Source of the DNA: Bacteroidaceae bacterium
GTDB lineage: Bacteria > Bacteroidota > Bacteroidia > Bacteroidales > Bacteroidaceae
Length of the DNA stretch: 7,348 bases
NCBI GenBank assembly: GCA_024695315.1
Contig: JAILIJ010000329.1
Span: forward strand, 1-7,348
Reading direction: 5' to 3'
Under the pieces are notes generated by a model, which made no database searches, was not told where the DNA came from, and saw nothing but the letters and a program-made list of their open reading frames with translations. Positions 1 through 5,509 of this stretch are shown here, in pieces. Position numbers and translations under genes: made by a program. How positions within the stretch are numbered: the stretch's first letter is position 1; every line of letters starts with the position of its first letter.

Positions 1-1223
1 CATACAATAAGTATGAAGATGTATCAGAATCCAACACACAAGCAGAACTCATAGATGCCATACTTGCAACCAAATCTATTCTTGCTTCTGCTGAAGAATC
101 TATCAGCATGTATGAGAAACTCAATAATGCTATAAAAGAGCACGATACAAAACTTAGTCTATACATCAACAAATCCGGCAGAGGAGACTACGAAGAAGCT
201 ATTGGCGAAGCAATAGACATTTATGAGGAAGGCAAGATAGAGACTATGGAAGAAGTCGACGATATCATCGCAAAACTTGATGCAGCACTTCAGGCTTGTA
301 TCCAAAGCGACGAGATTGAAGAAGGCGCTGACCTTACAGAGTATATCCAGAATCCATCATTCGAAGACCTCTCTAACCAAAACGACGCAAGTTCTGGCGG
401 TGTAGCAGCCACTCCTAAGGGTTGGAACATGTATATAAACGGTACACAAGTTTCTACCGTTGCCGACATCAACGCCCAAGGAGTAACAGGATGGTGCGCC
501 ATCAACGAAGGTGATGCTATCAACGTAGAACTCGAAGACGGTACAATCGTATCTAACCAGTATTCTGAAGGCACTCACCTATGGGGTATCTGGAACGCAA
601 CAATACCTGAGATTGAACTTAGCCAAGAGATTTCTGGCCTTCCTGCGGGACTCTACACCCTCACTTGTGATGTCCTTGTTCAGTACAACTGGGCAGGCAA
701 CTGTCTGACAACACAGCGTATCTTCGCAAATGACTACGTTGCTATGTACTCAACAGAAGATGCCTACGAGAATAACCTACCAGACGATGCTAAGATAGCA
801 GCAGAAATTGATGCACTCGTTCCTGATGCAGAAATCAAACACCTCAATTACGCTGGTTTCCTCTGCGAATCTCCACGTTCAGACTACTCTAACAAGGTAT
901 CACTTCAGTTTGGACTTGCAGAACAAGGATCTGCTAAGATTGGTTTCCGTACCAACAATATTATAAGCGATGGTACCGCTGCAGAATCCGGACTTGGTTG
1001 GTTCAAACTTGATAACTGGACACTCACATACGACGAAATGACTATTCCAGAAGGTGCAAACGTCAACGCAGATGCAACATCAATCAACGATATAAATAAC
1101 AACATAGAAAAAGTTGCAGTTAAGTTCTACACTATTGACGGTACACAAATTTCAGCACCACAAAAGGGTATCAATATCGTAAAGATGTCTAACGGTTCCG
1201 TATCAAAAATCTTTGTAAAGTAA
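1..1223 (+). CDS. C-terminal part of a large secreted/surface protein (jelly-roll-like module plus T9SS-like tail), 5' truncated
   Basis: The reading frame is open from the left edge (first whole codon at base 3) to TAA at 1221-1223, giving 406 visible residues. The ATG at 108 is internal, because 35 sense codons precede it in frame with the same helical character. Visible residues 1-110 are acidic and probably helical, rich in Glu, Lys, Ala and Ile, resembling the FIVAR-like linkers of Bacteroidota surface enzymes. Residues 117-343 look like a beta-sandwich, carbohydrate-binding-like module: it opens with NPSFED, has a LPAGLYTLTCDV strand and closes with GWFKLDNWTLTY. Residues 368-406 form a short tail (VKFYTIDGTQ, then KGINIVK, ending SKIFVK) that matches the pattern of type IX secretion C-terminal signals in Prevotella. 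No catalytic domain is visible; it would lie upstream. The most likely role is an extracellular glycan-acting or binding protein, but the substrate cannot be told. A terminator follows 73 bases after the stop. Confidence 0.8.
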   Translation, partial: YNKYEDVSESNTQAELIDAILATKSILASAEESISMYEKLNNAIKEHDTKLSLYINKSGRGDYEEAIGEAIDIYEEGKIETMEEVDDIIAKLDAALQACIQSDEIEEGADLTEYIQNPSFEDLSNQNDASSGGVAATPKGWNMYINGTQVSTVADINAQGVTGWCAINEGDAINVELEDGTIVSNQYSEGTHLWGIWNATIPEIELSQEISGLPAGLYTLTCDVLVQYNWAGNCLTTQRIFANDYVAMYSTEDAYENNLPDDAKIAAEIDALVPDAEIKHLNYAGFLCESPRSDYSNKVSLQFGLAEQGSAKIGFRTNNIISDGTAAESGLGWFKLDNWTLTYDEMTIPEGANVNADATSINDINNNIEKVAVKFYTIDGTQISAPQKGINIVKMSNGSVSKIFVK

Positions 1224-1296
1224 CTTATGATACAGAAGTTGTTAAAGAGTAGCTTTAATGACTGAAGTATCCACATAACACTTTCTTTTTATACTT

Positions 1297-1328
1297 GGGC
1301 AGTCCATGTGACTGCCCTTGTTTATTTC
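1297..1328 (+). terminator. Rho-independent terminator of the surface-protein gene
   Basis: An 8-bp perfect stem GGGCAGTC (1297-1304) / GACTGCCC (1310-1317) with a five-base loop CATGT is followed by a T-rich tail (TTGTTTATTT). It lies 73 bases after the stop codon. The opposite strand has no T-run after the stem, so it should act only on plus-strand transcripts. Confidence 0.85.
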
Positions 1329-1500
1329 AAACCAGCAAGTAAGCTAAGGTCTAGATAACGAACTATAGCAAATAGTCACTCCAAGACATTCTTCTCCTGT
1401 AAATTTCTTCGGCAACGGTTCGTATTACCTTCGTAAAAGGTTCGAAAGAACATTGCTTCTGAAATGCGTTACAAAGATACAACATTGGATTGTCGAAATA

Positions 1501-1576
1501 TGCTTTTTCATACTTTTCGATGCTTTTTCATACTTTTCGATACTTTTCGATGCTTTTCTATACTTTTCGTTCTTTT
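1501..1576. repeat. 10-bp tandem repeat with helically phased T-tracts (about 7.5 units)
   Basis: Consecutive 10-mers read tgctttttca, tacttttcga, tgctttttca, tacttttcga, tacttttcga, tgcttttcta, tacttttcgt, then the degenerate tcttttctgc. The first four units form a 20-bp repeat present twice. T-tracts of 4-5 bases start at 1504, 1514, 1524, 1534, 1544, 1554, 1564 and 1573, close to one per helical turn. Phased A/T tracts are known to bend DNA, so the stretch is expected to be intrinsically curved. It lies between a minus-strand -7 box (1472-1479) and a plus-strand promoter candidate (1621-1652). The units are neither spaced nor dyadic like CRISPR repeats. Confidence 0.9.
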
Positions 1577-1620
1577 CTGCAAATATTTTTTGTTCCAAAA
1601 ACAAAAAAACATGTGTAAAA

Positions 1621-1652
1621 TTTGCAATTAAGATAGAAATTCATTACTTTTA
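1621..1652 (+). promoter_or_regulatory. Candidate Bacteroidota promoter for the DUF4248-type gene
   Basis: TTTG (1621-1624), a 20-base spacer, then TACTTTTA (1645-1652) matches the Bacteroidota -33/-7 pattern (TTTG, 19-21 bases, TAnnTTTG) except for the final base. Transcription would begin near 1655, giving a leader of about 260 nt before the ATG at 1916. A second TACTTTTA at 1805-1812 has no -33 partner. The assignment rests on pattern match only. Confidence 0.45.
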
Positions 1653-1830
1653 CGCCCAACAAATAAGGAAACGAAAATTTAGGAATTAGAATATTTTTTA
1701 CACTTATACGGTTTTGAGGTCATACAGATATGACAAAGAAAACAGATTTTTCATTTTCATACGTAAAAAAATTCAATATATTCCAAGATTTCCGTATTCA
1801 AAAATACTTTTACGGTAATACATTTATATA

Positions 1831-1893
1831 ATTTTTGAGTTGTACAGTGATAGGACTATGTCTAATATTCATTGTACAAAAGCTCATTTTTGA
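1831..1893 (+). promoter_or_regulatory. Hairpin flanked by 8-bp direct repeats in the leader of the DUF4248-type gene
   Basis: TTGTACAGTG (1840-1849) pairs with CATTGTACAA (1870-1879) over 10 bp with a single G-U pair. Inside the 20-base loop GGAC (1853-1856) can pair with GTCT (1860-1863) around a three-base loop. GAG (1837-1839) can extend the outer stem to CTC (1883-1885) across a bulge. The whole structure is bracketed by ATTTTTGA at 1831-1838 and again at 1886-1893. It ends 22 bases before the start codon and has no T-tail, so it is not a terminator. It could be an RNA structure controlling translation, an operator built on TTGTACA/TGTACAA, or a tiny inserted element. The sequence does not decide between these. 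Confidence 0.5.
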
Positions 1894-1915
1894 ATCTTAA
1901 ATCTTAATATTATTT

Positions 1916-2125
1916 ATGTTTACACCTACAGTATCAAAGTCTGAGTTAGCTATGCAATATGCACCAGAGCTGACTCCGAAAGCAGCAGTCAACCGTCTTA
2001 TGAGCTGGCTACAGCGAGATGAACAAACGATGAATGCTCTTCGTAATGCGGGCTACACACCGCGACAACATGTTTTCACGTCCCGACAAGTACAAATTAT
2101 CTATGGCTTTCTTGGAGAACCATAG
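1916..2125 (+). CDS. DUF4248-type small protein, 69 aa
   Basis: A complete short protein with no signal peptide or membrane segment. The pattern SKSELAMQYAP at residues 7-17, a middle helix around NRLMSWLQRD (26-35), NAGYTP (44-49), FTSRQVQIIYGFLGEP at the end (54-69) fits the DUF4248 family of Bacteroidota, which is about 70-90 aa long and has no established function. The helical make-up and basic residues (R27, R34, R43, R50, R57) would suit a small helix-turn-helix-like DNA-binding protein, but this is inference. Family members often lie near HU-like DNA-binding proteins and cell-wall amidases; none is seen here, so the gene stands alone. The ATG follows an AT-rich leader with no Shine-Dalgarno sequence, usual for the phylum. 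A strong terminator begins 8 bases after the stop. The family call is from recall of its conserved pattern. Confidence 0.75.
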   Translation: MFTPTVSKSELAMQYAPELTPKAAVNRLMSWLQRDEQTMNALRNAGYTPRQHVFTSRQVQIIYGFLGEP

Positions 2126-2132
2126 AAGAAAG

Positions 2133-2171
2133 AACGAAGAATCACCACAAAAATGGTGATTCTTCGTTTTT
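2133..2171. terminator. Strong terminator between convergent genes, probably bidirectional
   Basis: AACGAAGAATCACCA (2133-2147) and its exact complement (2154-2168) form a 15-bp perfect stem around a six-base loop CAAAAA, followed on the plus strand by TTTTT (2167-2171). On the minus strand the stem is followed by a pyrimidine-rich CTTTCTTC, a weaker but plausible tail. It lies 8 bases after the DUF4248-type stop and 58 bases beyond the aminotransferase stop, so it can serve both. Confidence 0.92.
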
Positions 2172-2228
2172 ATAGATAATTCTCGTTTCCGAATGAGAAA
2201 ACAAAATTTCTTTCCGCGTAAACAGATT

Positions 2229-3377
2229 TTAAGGACGATGACAATAATCCTTCAAATACCGTTCTAATCTGTCAAGTCCTTCCTTGATATTCTCTATTGA
2301 ATTAGCATAGGAAAAACGGATATAGCCTTGTCCACGAGTACCAAAGTCAACGCCTGGTGTTACTCCAACATGCGCCTTTTCGAGGACATCAAAAGCGAAT
2401 CTGAGAGAGTCATCTGTGAAACGACTTGCGTCACAAAAAATATAAAAAGCACCTTGAGGATCGGTAGGTATACCAAAGCCCATAGCACGAAGACGTTCAA
2501 GCATATAAACTCGACGTTCATTATATGTAGCCCTCATATTCTTAACATAGTCACTCTTATCTCTCAAAGCCGCAATACCAGCTCGCTGAGCTGTACTACC
2601 TGCACAAATCATGAAATTCTGCTGCAACTTAATAAGAGCAGGCATATATTTCTTTGGAGCAATGAGATACCCAAGTCTAAGTCCTGTCATAGCAAAACGC
2701 TTACTGAAACCATTCAGCACAAAAGCATTATCTGTATATTCTAAAATACTATGTGCTTTTCCTTCATATACAAGCCCATGGTATATCTCATCAGATATGA
2801 TAGGAACACCAAGAGTAGCCACCTCTCTCATGAACTCTTCTGTCAATAAAGTGCCAGTAGGATTCATAGGTGAATTGATAAAAATAGCTGCTGTTCTTTC
2901 AGTCAAACAACGTTTTATATCCTCAACTTTATACTGGAAACCACTTTCAGCATATAAAGGAACAAAAACGGGTTTGGCATGAGCGGCAAGGACAAAATTC
3001 TTGTAACAAGCATATCCTGGATTACTGAGTATTACCTCAGACTCAGGATTGCAGAGCATGAGCATCAAAAATAGTATGGCTGGAGAAGAACCACAGGTTA
3101 CGACAATTTGGTCAGGCTCGACCTCAACATTATACTCATCCTTATAAAGTTTGGCAATCTCCTCTCTCAACTCTATATCACCAAGAGAAGCCGTATAATG
3201 TGTACGGTGTTCTTCATAAGCCTTGCTGACACTTTGAGCCACACATTCAGGAACATCAAAATCTGGTTCCCCTACTTCAAGGTGAATTACGTCTATGCTC
3301 TGTGACTGCATCTCTTTGGCTCTGTCGAGAATGTCCATCACAAGGAAAGACGTCATATCATCAATTGTATTATTCAT
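2229..3377 (-). CDS. PLP-dependent class I/II aminotransferase (aspartate aminotransferase-like)
   Basis: The 382-aa length is normal for fold-type I aminotransferases. Family landmarks appear in order: VGEPDF at 35-40, which contacts the substrate; the ASLGDIELREEIA stretch at 63-75; NPTG at 172-175; DEIYHG at 196-201 with the Asp that binds the PLP ring nitrogen; FSKRFAMTGLRLGY at 224-237, where K226 should form the Schiff base; and YIRFSYA at 352-358, where R354 should bind the substrate carboxylate. No essential residue is missing. The enzyme should move an amino group between an amino acid and a 2-oxo acid in the cytoplasm. The donor (aspartate, alanine, aromatic or other) cannot be read from the motifs. 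It lies 95 bases downstream of the BASS-family transporter on the same strand, and no clear promoter is seen in that gap, so co-transcription by read-through is likely. The ATG at 3377 suits the family N-terminus. Confidence 0.93.
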   Translation of the reverse strand: MNNTIDDMTSFLVMDILDRAKEMQSQSIDVIHLEVGEPDFDVPECVAQSVSKAYEEHRTHYTASLGDIELREEIAKLYKDEYNVEVEPDQIVVTCGSSPAILFLMLMLCNPESEVILSNPGYACYKNFVLAAHAKPVFVPLYAESGFQYKVEDIKRCLTERTAAIFINSPMNPTGTLLTEEFMREVATLGVPIISDEIYHGLVYEGKAHSILEYTDNAFVLNGFSKRFAMTGLRLGYLIAPKKYMPALIKLQQNFMICAGSTAQRAGIAALRDKSDYVKNMRATYNERRVYMLERLRAMGFGIPTDPQGAFYIFCDASRFTDDSLRFAFDVLEKAHVGVTPGVDFGTRGQGYIRFSYANSIENIKEGLDRLERYLKDYCHRP

Positions 3378-3429
3378 TATCTTGTTTAGAAATGTTACTT
3401 ACAGAAATTTTATTACAAGTAAATTATTA

Positions 3430-3460
3430 TAAAATAAAGAGATAAGGTAAAGCCGTATCT
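3430..3460 (-). terminator. Weak hairpin between the transporter and aminotransferase genes
   Basis: On the minus strand AGATACGG (3460-3453) pairs with CCTTATCT (3447-3440) around a five-base loop, with one C-T mismatch, and is followed by the T-rich CTTTATTTTA. The stem is short and imperfect, so it may only attenuate transcription from the transporter gene into the aminotransferase gene. It starts 13 bases after the transporter stop codon. Confidence 0.4.
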
Positions 3461-3472
3461 AAAGCTTATTCT

Positions 3473-4504
3473 CTATTTCGAACTTTTCTCGTCTCTACTT
3501 CTGAAAAAGTTTGCAAGGATAGTGCCACTTATGCTATGCCAAGCACAGGAAATAGCGCAAGGCACAACGGCCATCGGAATGGTAGCCACGAAAAATGTCA
3601 TCGCCAAATTCGTACCCAAACCAGCATTCTGCATTCCAACCTCAATACTTATGGTACGTTTCTTAGCTTTTGAAAACTTGAATAATGTTCCAACATAATA
3701 ACCAAGCACATAACCAATAGTATTATGGCATAATACCATGCAAAAAGTCATGATAAAAAGTATAAGTCCATTTTCCACCAAAGGATCATGAACAGTTGTT
3801 ACGACACCTCCAACTATACATGCAAGGCATATAACAGACAATCCCGGACATAAAGCCTTGATACACATAAAAATCTTTTCCTTCTTAGATAGTTCATGTG
3901 CACCATCAACATTGCCTTTTGGAGAAAGCGTAATATTGAGAATAAAGCCAATAGCAATAGGTATTATTGTCACAATAAGTATCTGCTGAAACATACCAAT
4001 AGCATCAACTTCAACTTTAGCTCCAGCTAATGAAAGCACAAGAAAAGGAGTCAGCACAGGAGCAAGAAGTGTGCTCGCACAGGTCATGCCTACCGAATAA
4101 GCTACATCACCATTACAAAGATATGACATAATATTAGAACTTACACCTCCAGGACAGCATCCTACAAGAATTATGCCTATAGTCATGGCTGTAGAATATG
4201 GAGCAAAAGCTGGTATCTGACAAAAAAGCCATGAAAGGCAATACGCCACAAATGGCATGATTGTGAACTGTGCCAACGACCCTATAAAAATATCTATAGG
4301 ACGACTTAAAAGAACCTTAAAATCCTTTGTGGTGAGTGTAAGTCCCATTGTAAGCATTATGATTCCAAGGATTACAGTTTGAGTATTTCCTTTTACCCAC
4401 ATGAAAAGTTCTGGTACAAAAAATGTCACTACAGAGGTGAGAATAATAAAAATGCTGGCCTTTCCGCTCAGCACATCAGATAGACTCTTAAATATGTTAT
4501 ACAT
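3473..4504 (-). CDS. BASS-family (bile acid:sodium symporter-like) transporter
   Basis: A 343-aa integral membrane protein with about nine or ten hydrophobic segments, a normal length for the family. Signature stretches are MGLTLTTKDF at 53-62, GCCPGGVSSN at 115-124 followed by NGDVAYSVG, and EVGMQNAGLGTN at 288-299. These correspond to the conserved sodium- and substrate-binding crossover regions of BASS proteins. Members couple sodium entry to uptake of organic anions. Characterised relatives carry bile acids, pyruvate (plant BASS2), other 2-oxo acids or ketopantoate (bacterial PanS), so the bile-acid name does not fix the substrate. A charged loop (about residues 196-210, SPKGNVDGAHELSKKEK) separates the two halves. 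The downstream aminotransferase suggests a 2-oxo acid or amino-acid-like substrate, which is inference. The ATG at 4504 has only AT-rich sequence upstream and no Shine-Dalgarno. A promoter match lies about 200 bases upstream. Confidence 0.93.
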   Translation of the reverse strand: MYNIFKSLSDVLSGKASIFIILTSVVTFFVPELFMWVKGNTQTVILGIIMLTMGLTLTTKDFKVLLSRPIDIFIGSLAQFTIMPFVAYCLSWLFCQIPAFAPYSTAMTIGIILVGCCPGGVSSNIMSYLCNGDVAYSVGMTCASTLLAPVLTPFLVLSLAGAKVEVDAIGMFQQILIVTIIPIAIGFILNITLSPKGNVDGAHELSKKEKIFMCIKALCPGLSVICLACIVGGVVTTVHDPLVENGLILFIMTFCMVLCHNTIGYVLGYYVGTLFKFSKAKKRTISIEVGMQNAGLGTNLAMTFFVATIPMAVVPCAISCAWHSISGTILANFFRSRDEKSSK

Positions 4505-4564
4505 CGTATTATTTATTTTTGTTTCTTAAACAGTTAGAATAAAGTTAAAGGGTAGATTAAAAGA

Positions 4565-4598
4565 CGATTGTGGTAGCATAAATCATCGCCACACAACG
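4565..4598 (-). promoter_or_regulatory. Bulged hairpin in the leader of the transporter mRNA
   Basis: Read on the minus strand, CG-TTGTG-TGGC (4598-4588) pairs with GCTA-CACAA-CG (4577-4565), with single-base bulges at 4573 and 4567 and one G-U pair, around a ten-base loop. It sits about 60-95 bases upstream of the transporter start and lacks a T-tail. I recognise no known riboswitch class. It may be a cis-acting RNA structure or chance folding. Confidence 0.35.
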
Positions 4599-4705
4599 TT
4601 ACATACAAATTCTTTCCTTTCACAAATTACCCAGTAACAAAACTTAGAATTTCCAACAAGTACGACATATTCGAACTTATGAAACTTTGTTTTTTATTTT
4701 GACTG

Positions 4706-4737
4706 CAAAGGTACTCATTCTTACCAGTAAAAACAAC
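4706..4737 (-). promoter_or_regulatory. Bacteroidota-type promoter for the transporter-aminotransferase unit
   Basis: On the minus strand GTTG (4737-4734), a 20-base spacer, then TACCTTTG (4713-4706) followed by C. The -7 box is a perfect TAnnTTTG and the -33 box matches three of four bases. Transcription should start near 4700, leaving a leader of about 195-200 nt before the ATG at 4504. No better promoter is seen closer to the gene. Confidence 0.7.
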
Positions 4738-4757
4738 TGTATAACAAGTATTTCTTG

Positions 4758-4787
4758 GGAAATCCATATCCAATTTATGGATTTTCC
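4758..4787. promoter_or_regulatory. Inverted repeat just upstream of the transporter promoter
   Basis: GGAAATCCATA (4758-4768) and TATGGATTTTCC (4776-4787) are complementary over 11 bp with one unpaired T, separated by seven bases. It lies about 20 bases upstream of the -33 box of the minus-strand promoter and 150 bases before the plus-strand gene at 4940. No T-run of note follows on either strand, so a terminator is unlikely; an operator or a structured upstream transcript is possible. Confidence 0.5.
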
Positions 4788-4939
4788 TTTAAGCAATGGG
4801 GATATTCTATATAAAAAGGACTGTAAGACTCGCTACCCTTGCATCGTCAAGAAAAAGATGACGAATAATTAAACTTTCAACATCAATTTCAGTCACAATA
4901 AAGAACAGAGTATTAAACTACTAACTTATTTTAATTGTT

Positions 4940-5353
4940 ATGAAAAAAATTATTTTTGCCTTGATGGCAATGGCTTTCACAGTGAGTATTTCAGCTCAGT
5001 CACAAAAGGGTGAGCGTCGTGAAATGAACGTAGAAGAAATGGCAACTCGCCAGGCTAAGCAAGTAAAAAGTGCATGTACAACTCTTAGCGATGAGCAGTA
5101 TAATGCTATCTACAAAGTGTATCTCAACCAAGCACAGCAGAGAAAGGCTGAACGCGACTCTCTAAAAGCGTTAGGCAACAATAGTAGACCTAAAATGGAT
5201 AGAAGCGCCATGCAGGCACGACAGGAAAAGGTAAATGAACAGATTAAGGCTATTTTGACAGCTGACCAGTACGCAGCATTCGAAAAGGTTCAAAAAAATA
5301 GCCAGAACCGTATGAAACAAAGAACTGGAAAGAAGAATAAGAGCGAACAGTAA
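4940..5353 (+). CDS. Small exported LTXXQ/DUF4890-like protein, 137 aa
   Basis: The N-terminus MKKIIFALMAMAFTVSISA is a clear signal peptide, with probable cleavage after A19 (SISA|QS), so the mature protein should be periplasmic. It has no lipobox cysteine. The mature part is basic, highly charged, Gln-rich and probably all helical. Two related motifs stand out: LSDEQYNAIYKV at 49-60 and LTADQYAAFEKV at 106-117. They resemble the LTxxQ motifs of Spy/CpxP-type periplasmic proteins, and length and layout fit the DUF4890 family of Bacteroidota. Spy and CpxP act as chaperones or sensors of envelope stress; a similar role here is only inference. The C-terminus (NRMKQRTGKKNKSEQ) is strongly basic. 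It is a single-gene unit, with a terminator starting 24 bases after the stop and a new promoter beyond it. Confidence 0.8.
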   Translation: MKKIIFALMAMAFTVSISAQSQKGERREMNVEEMATRQAKQVKSACTTLSDEQYNAIYKVYLNQAQQRKAERDSLKALGNNSRPKMDRSAMQARQEKVNEQIKAILTADQYAAFEKVQKNSQNRMKQRTGKKNKSEQ

Positions 5354-5376
5354 CAACTCTATATACGTCACATATT

Positions 5377-5420
5377 ATAAGCCTCTTCCGACACAAAGGA
5401 CAGAGGCTTATTTTTTATTG
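5377..5420 (+). terminator. Rho-independent terminator after the LTXXQ-like gene
   Basis: ATAAGCCTCT (5377-5386) and AGAGGCTTAT (5402-5411) form a 10-bp perfect stem, which TCC/GGA can extend inside the loop across a bulged C. A T-run (5411-5416) and further T-rich bases follow. The minus strand has no T-tail, so it acts on plus-strand transcripts. Confidence 0.9.
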
Positions 5421-5442
5421 TACCTACTTTTGTTGTCACAAA

Positions 5443-5474
5443 TTTGCACGGCTATCAAAATGTTTGTACTTTTG
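5443..5474 (+). promoter_or_regulatory. Bacteroidota-type promoter of the spmAB-like gene
   Basis: TTTG (5443-5446), exactly 20 bases, then TACTTTTG (5467-5474) followed by CCC: a full match to both -33 and -7 boxes. Start of transcription is expected near 5478, giving a leader of about 30 nt before the ATG at 5510. A second TACTTTTG at 5425-5432 lacks a -33 partner. Confidence 0.8.
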
Positions 5475-5509
5475 CCCTATAATACAAACAAAGACAAATT
5501 TCCACATCA

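Larger units (their letters stand above)
1224..1915. other. Long AT-rich intergenic region without a credible gene
   Basis: Apart from the terminator near its left end, this 690-base gap holds the 10-bp T-tract array (1501-1576), a plus-strand promoter candidate (1621-1652), a 6-bp hairpin GTCATA/TATGAC (1719-1734) and a larger hairpin flanked by direct repeats (1831-1893). On the minus strand TATCTTTG (1479-1472) matches the Bacteroidota -7 box, but no -33 box lies at the right distance. A possible 78-codon frame at 1453-1689 runs straight through the array, reads as a low-complexity Phe/Ser-rich peptide and is not believable. Stretch 1329-1450 contains nothing I can name. Confidence 0.7.
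4505..4939. other. Divergent intergenic region (435 bases)
   Basis: It separates the minus-strand transporter unit from the plus-strand gene at 4940. It holds the transporter promoter, its long leader with one bulged hairpin, the inverted repeat at 4758-4787 and a 6-bp hairpin TCGTCA/TGACGA (4844-4864). No clear TTTG...TAnnTTTG promoter for the plus-strand gene was found. A 61-codon frame at 4687-4872 lacks an ATG start, overlaps the minus-strand promoter and has no family features, so it is not called. Confidence 0.7.

Noticed and set aside
1363..1389. 8-codon minus-strand frame with an upstream GGAG, as a leader peptide
   Set aside because: Bacteroidota rarely use Shine-Dalgarno starts, no gene follows for it to control, and such frames arise easily by chance.
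1501..1576. CRISPR-like array
   Set aside because: The units are 10 bp, directly adjacent, without spacers or dyad symmetry, and no cas genes are near.
1453..1689. 78-codon plus-strand frame through the T-tract array
   Set aside because: It translates the 10-bp repeat into low-complexity Phe/Ser-rich sequence, overlaps a promoter candidate and matches no family.
1840..1879. Invertible promoter switch bounded by inverted repeats
   Set aside because: Only 20 bases lie between the repeats, too short for the promoter inversions known in Bacteroidota, and there is no recombinase gene nearby.
2328..2982. Long plus-strand frames opposite the aminotransferase
   Set aside because: They are antisense shadows of a gene with all catalytic motifs intact on the minus strand.
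4687..4872. 61-codon plus-strand frame in the divergent intergenic region
   Set aside because: It starts without an ATG, overlaps the minus-strand promoter and an inverted repeat, and shows no protein features.
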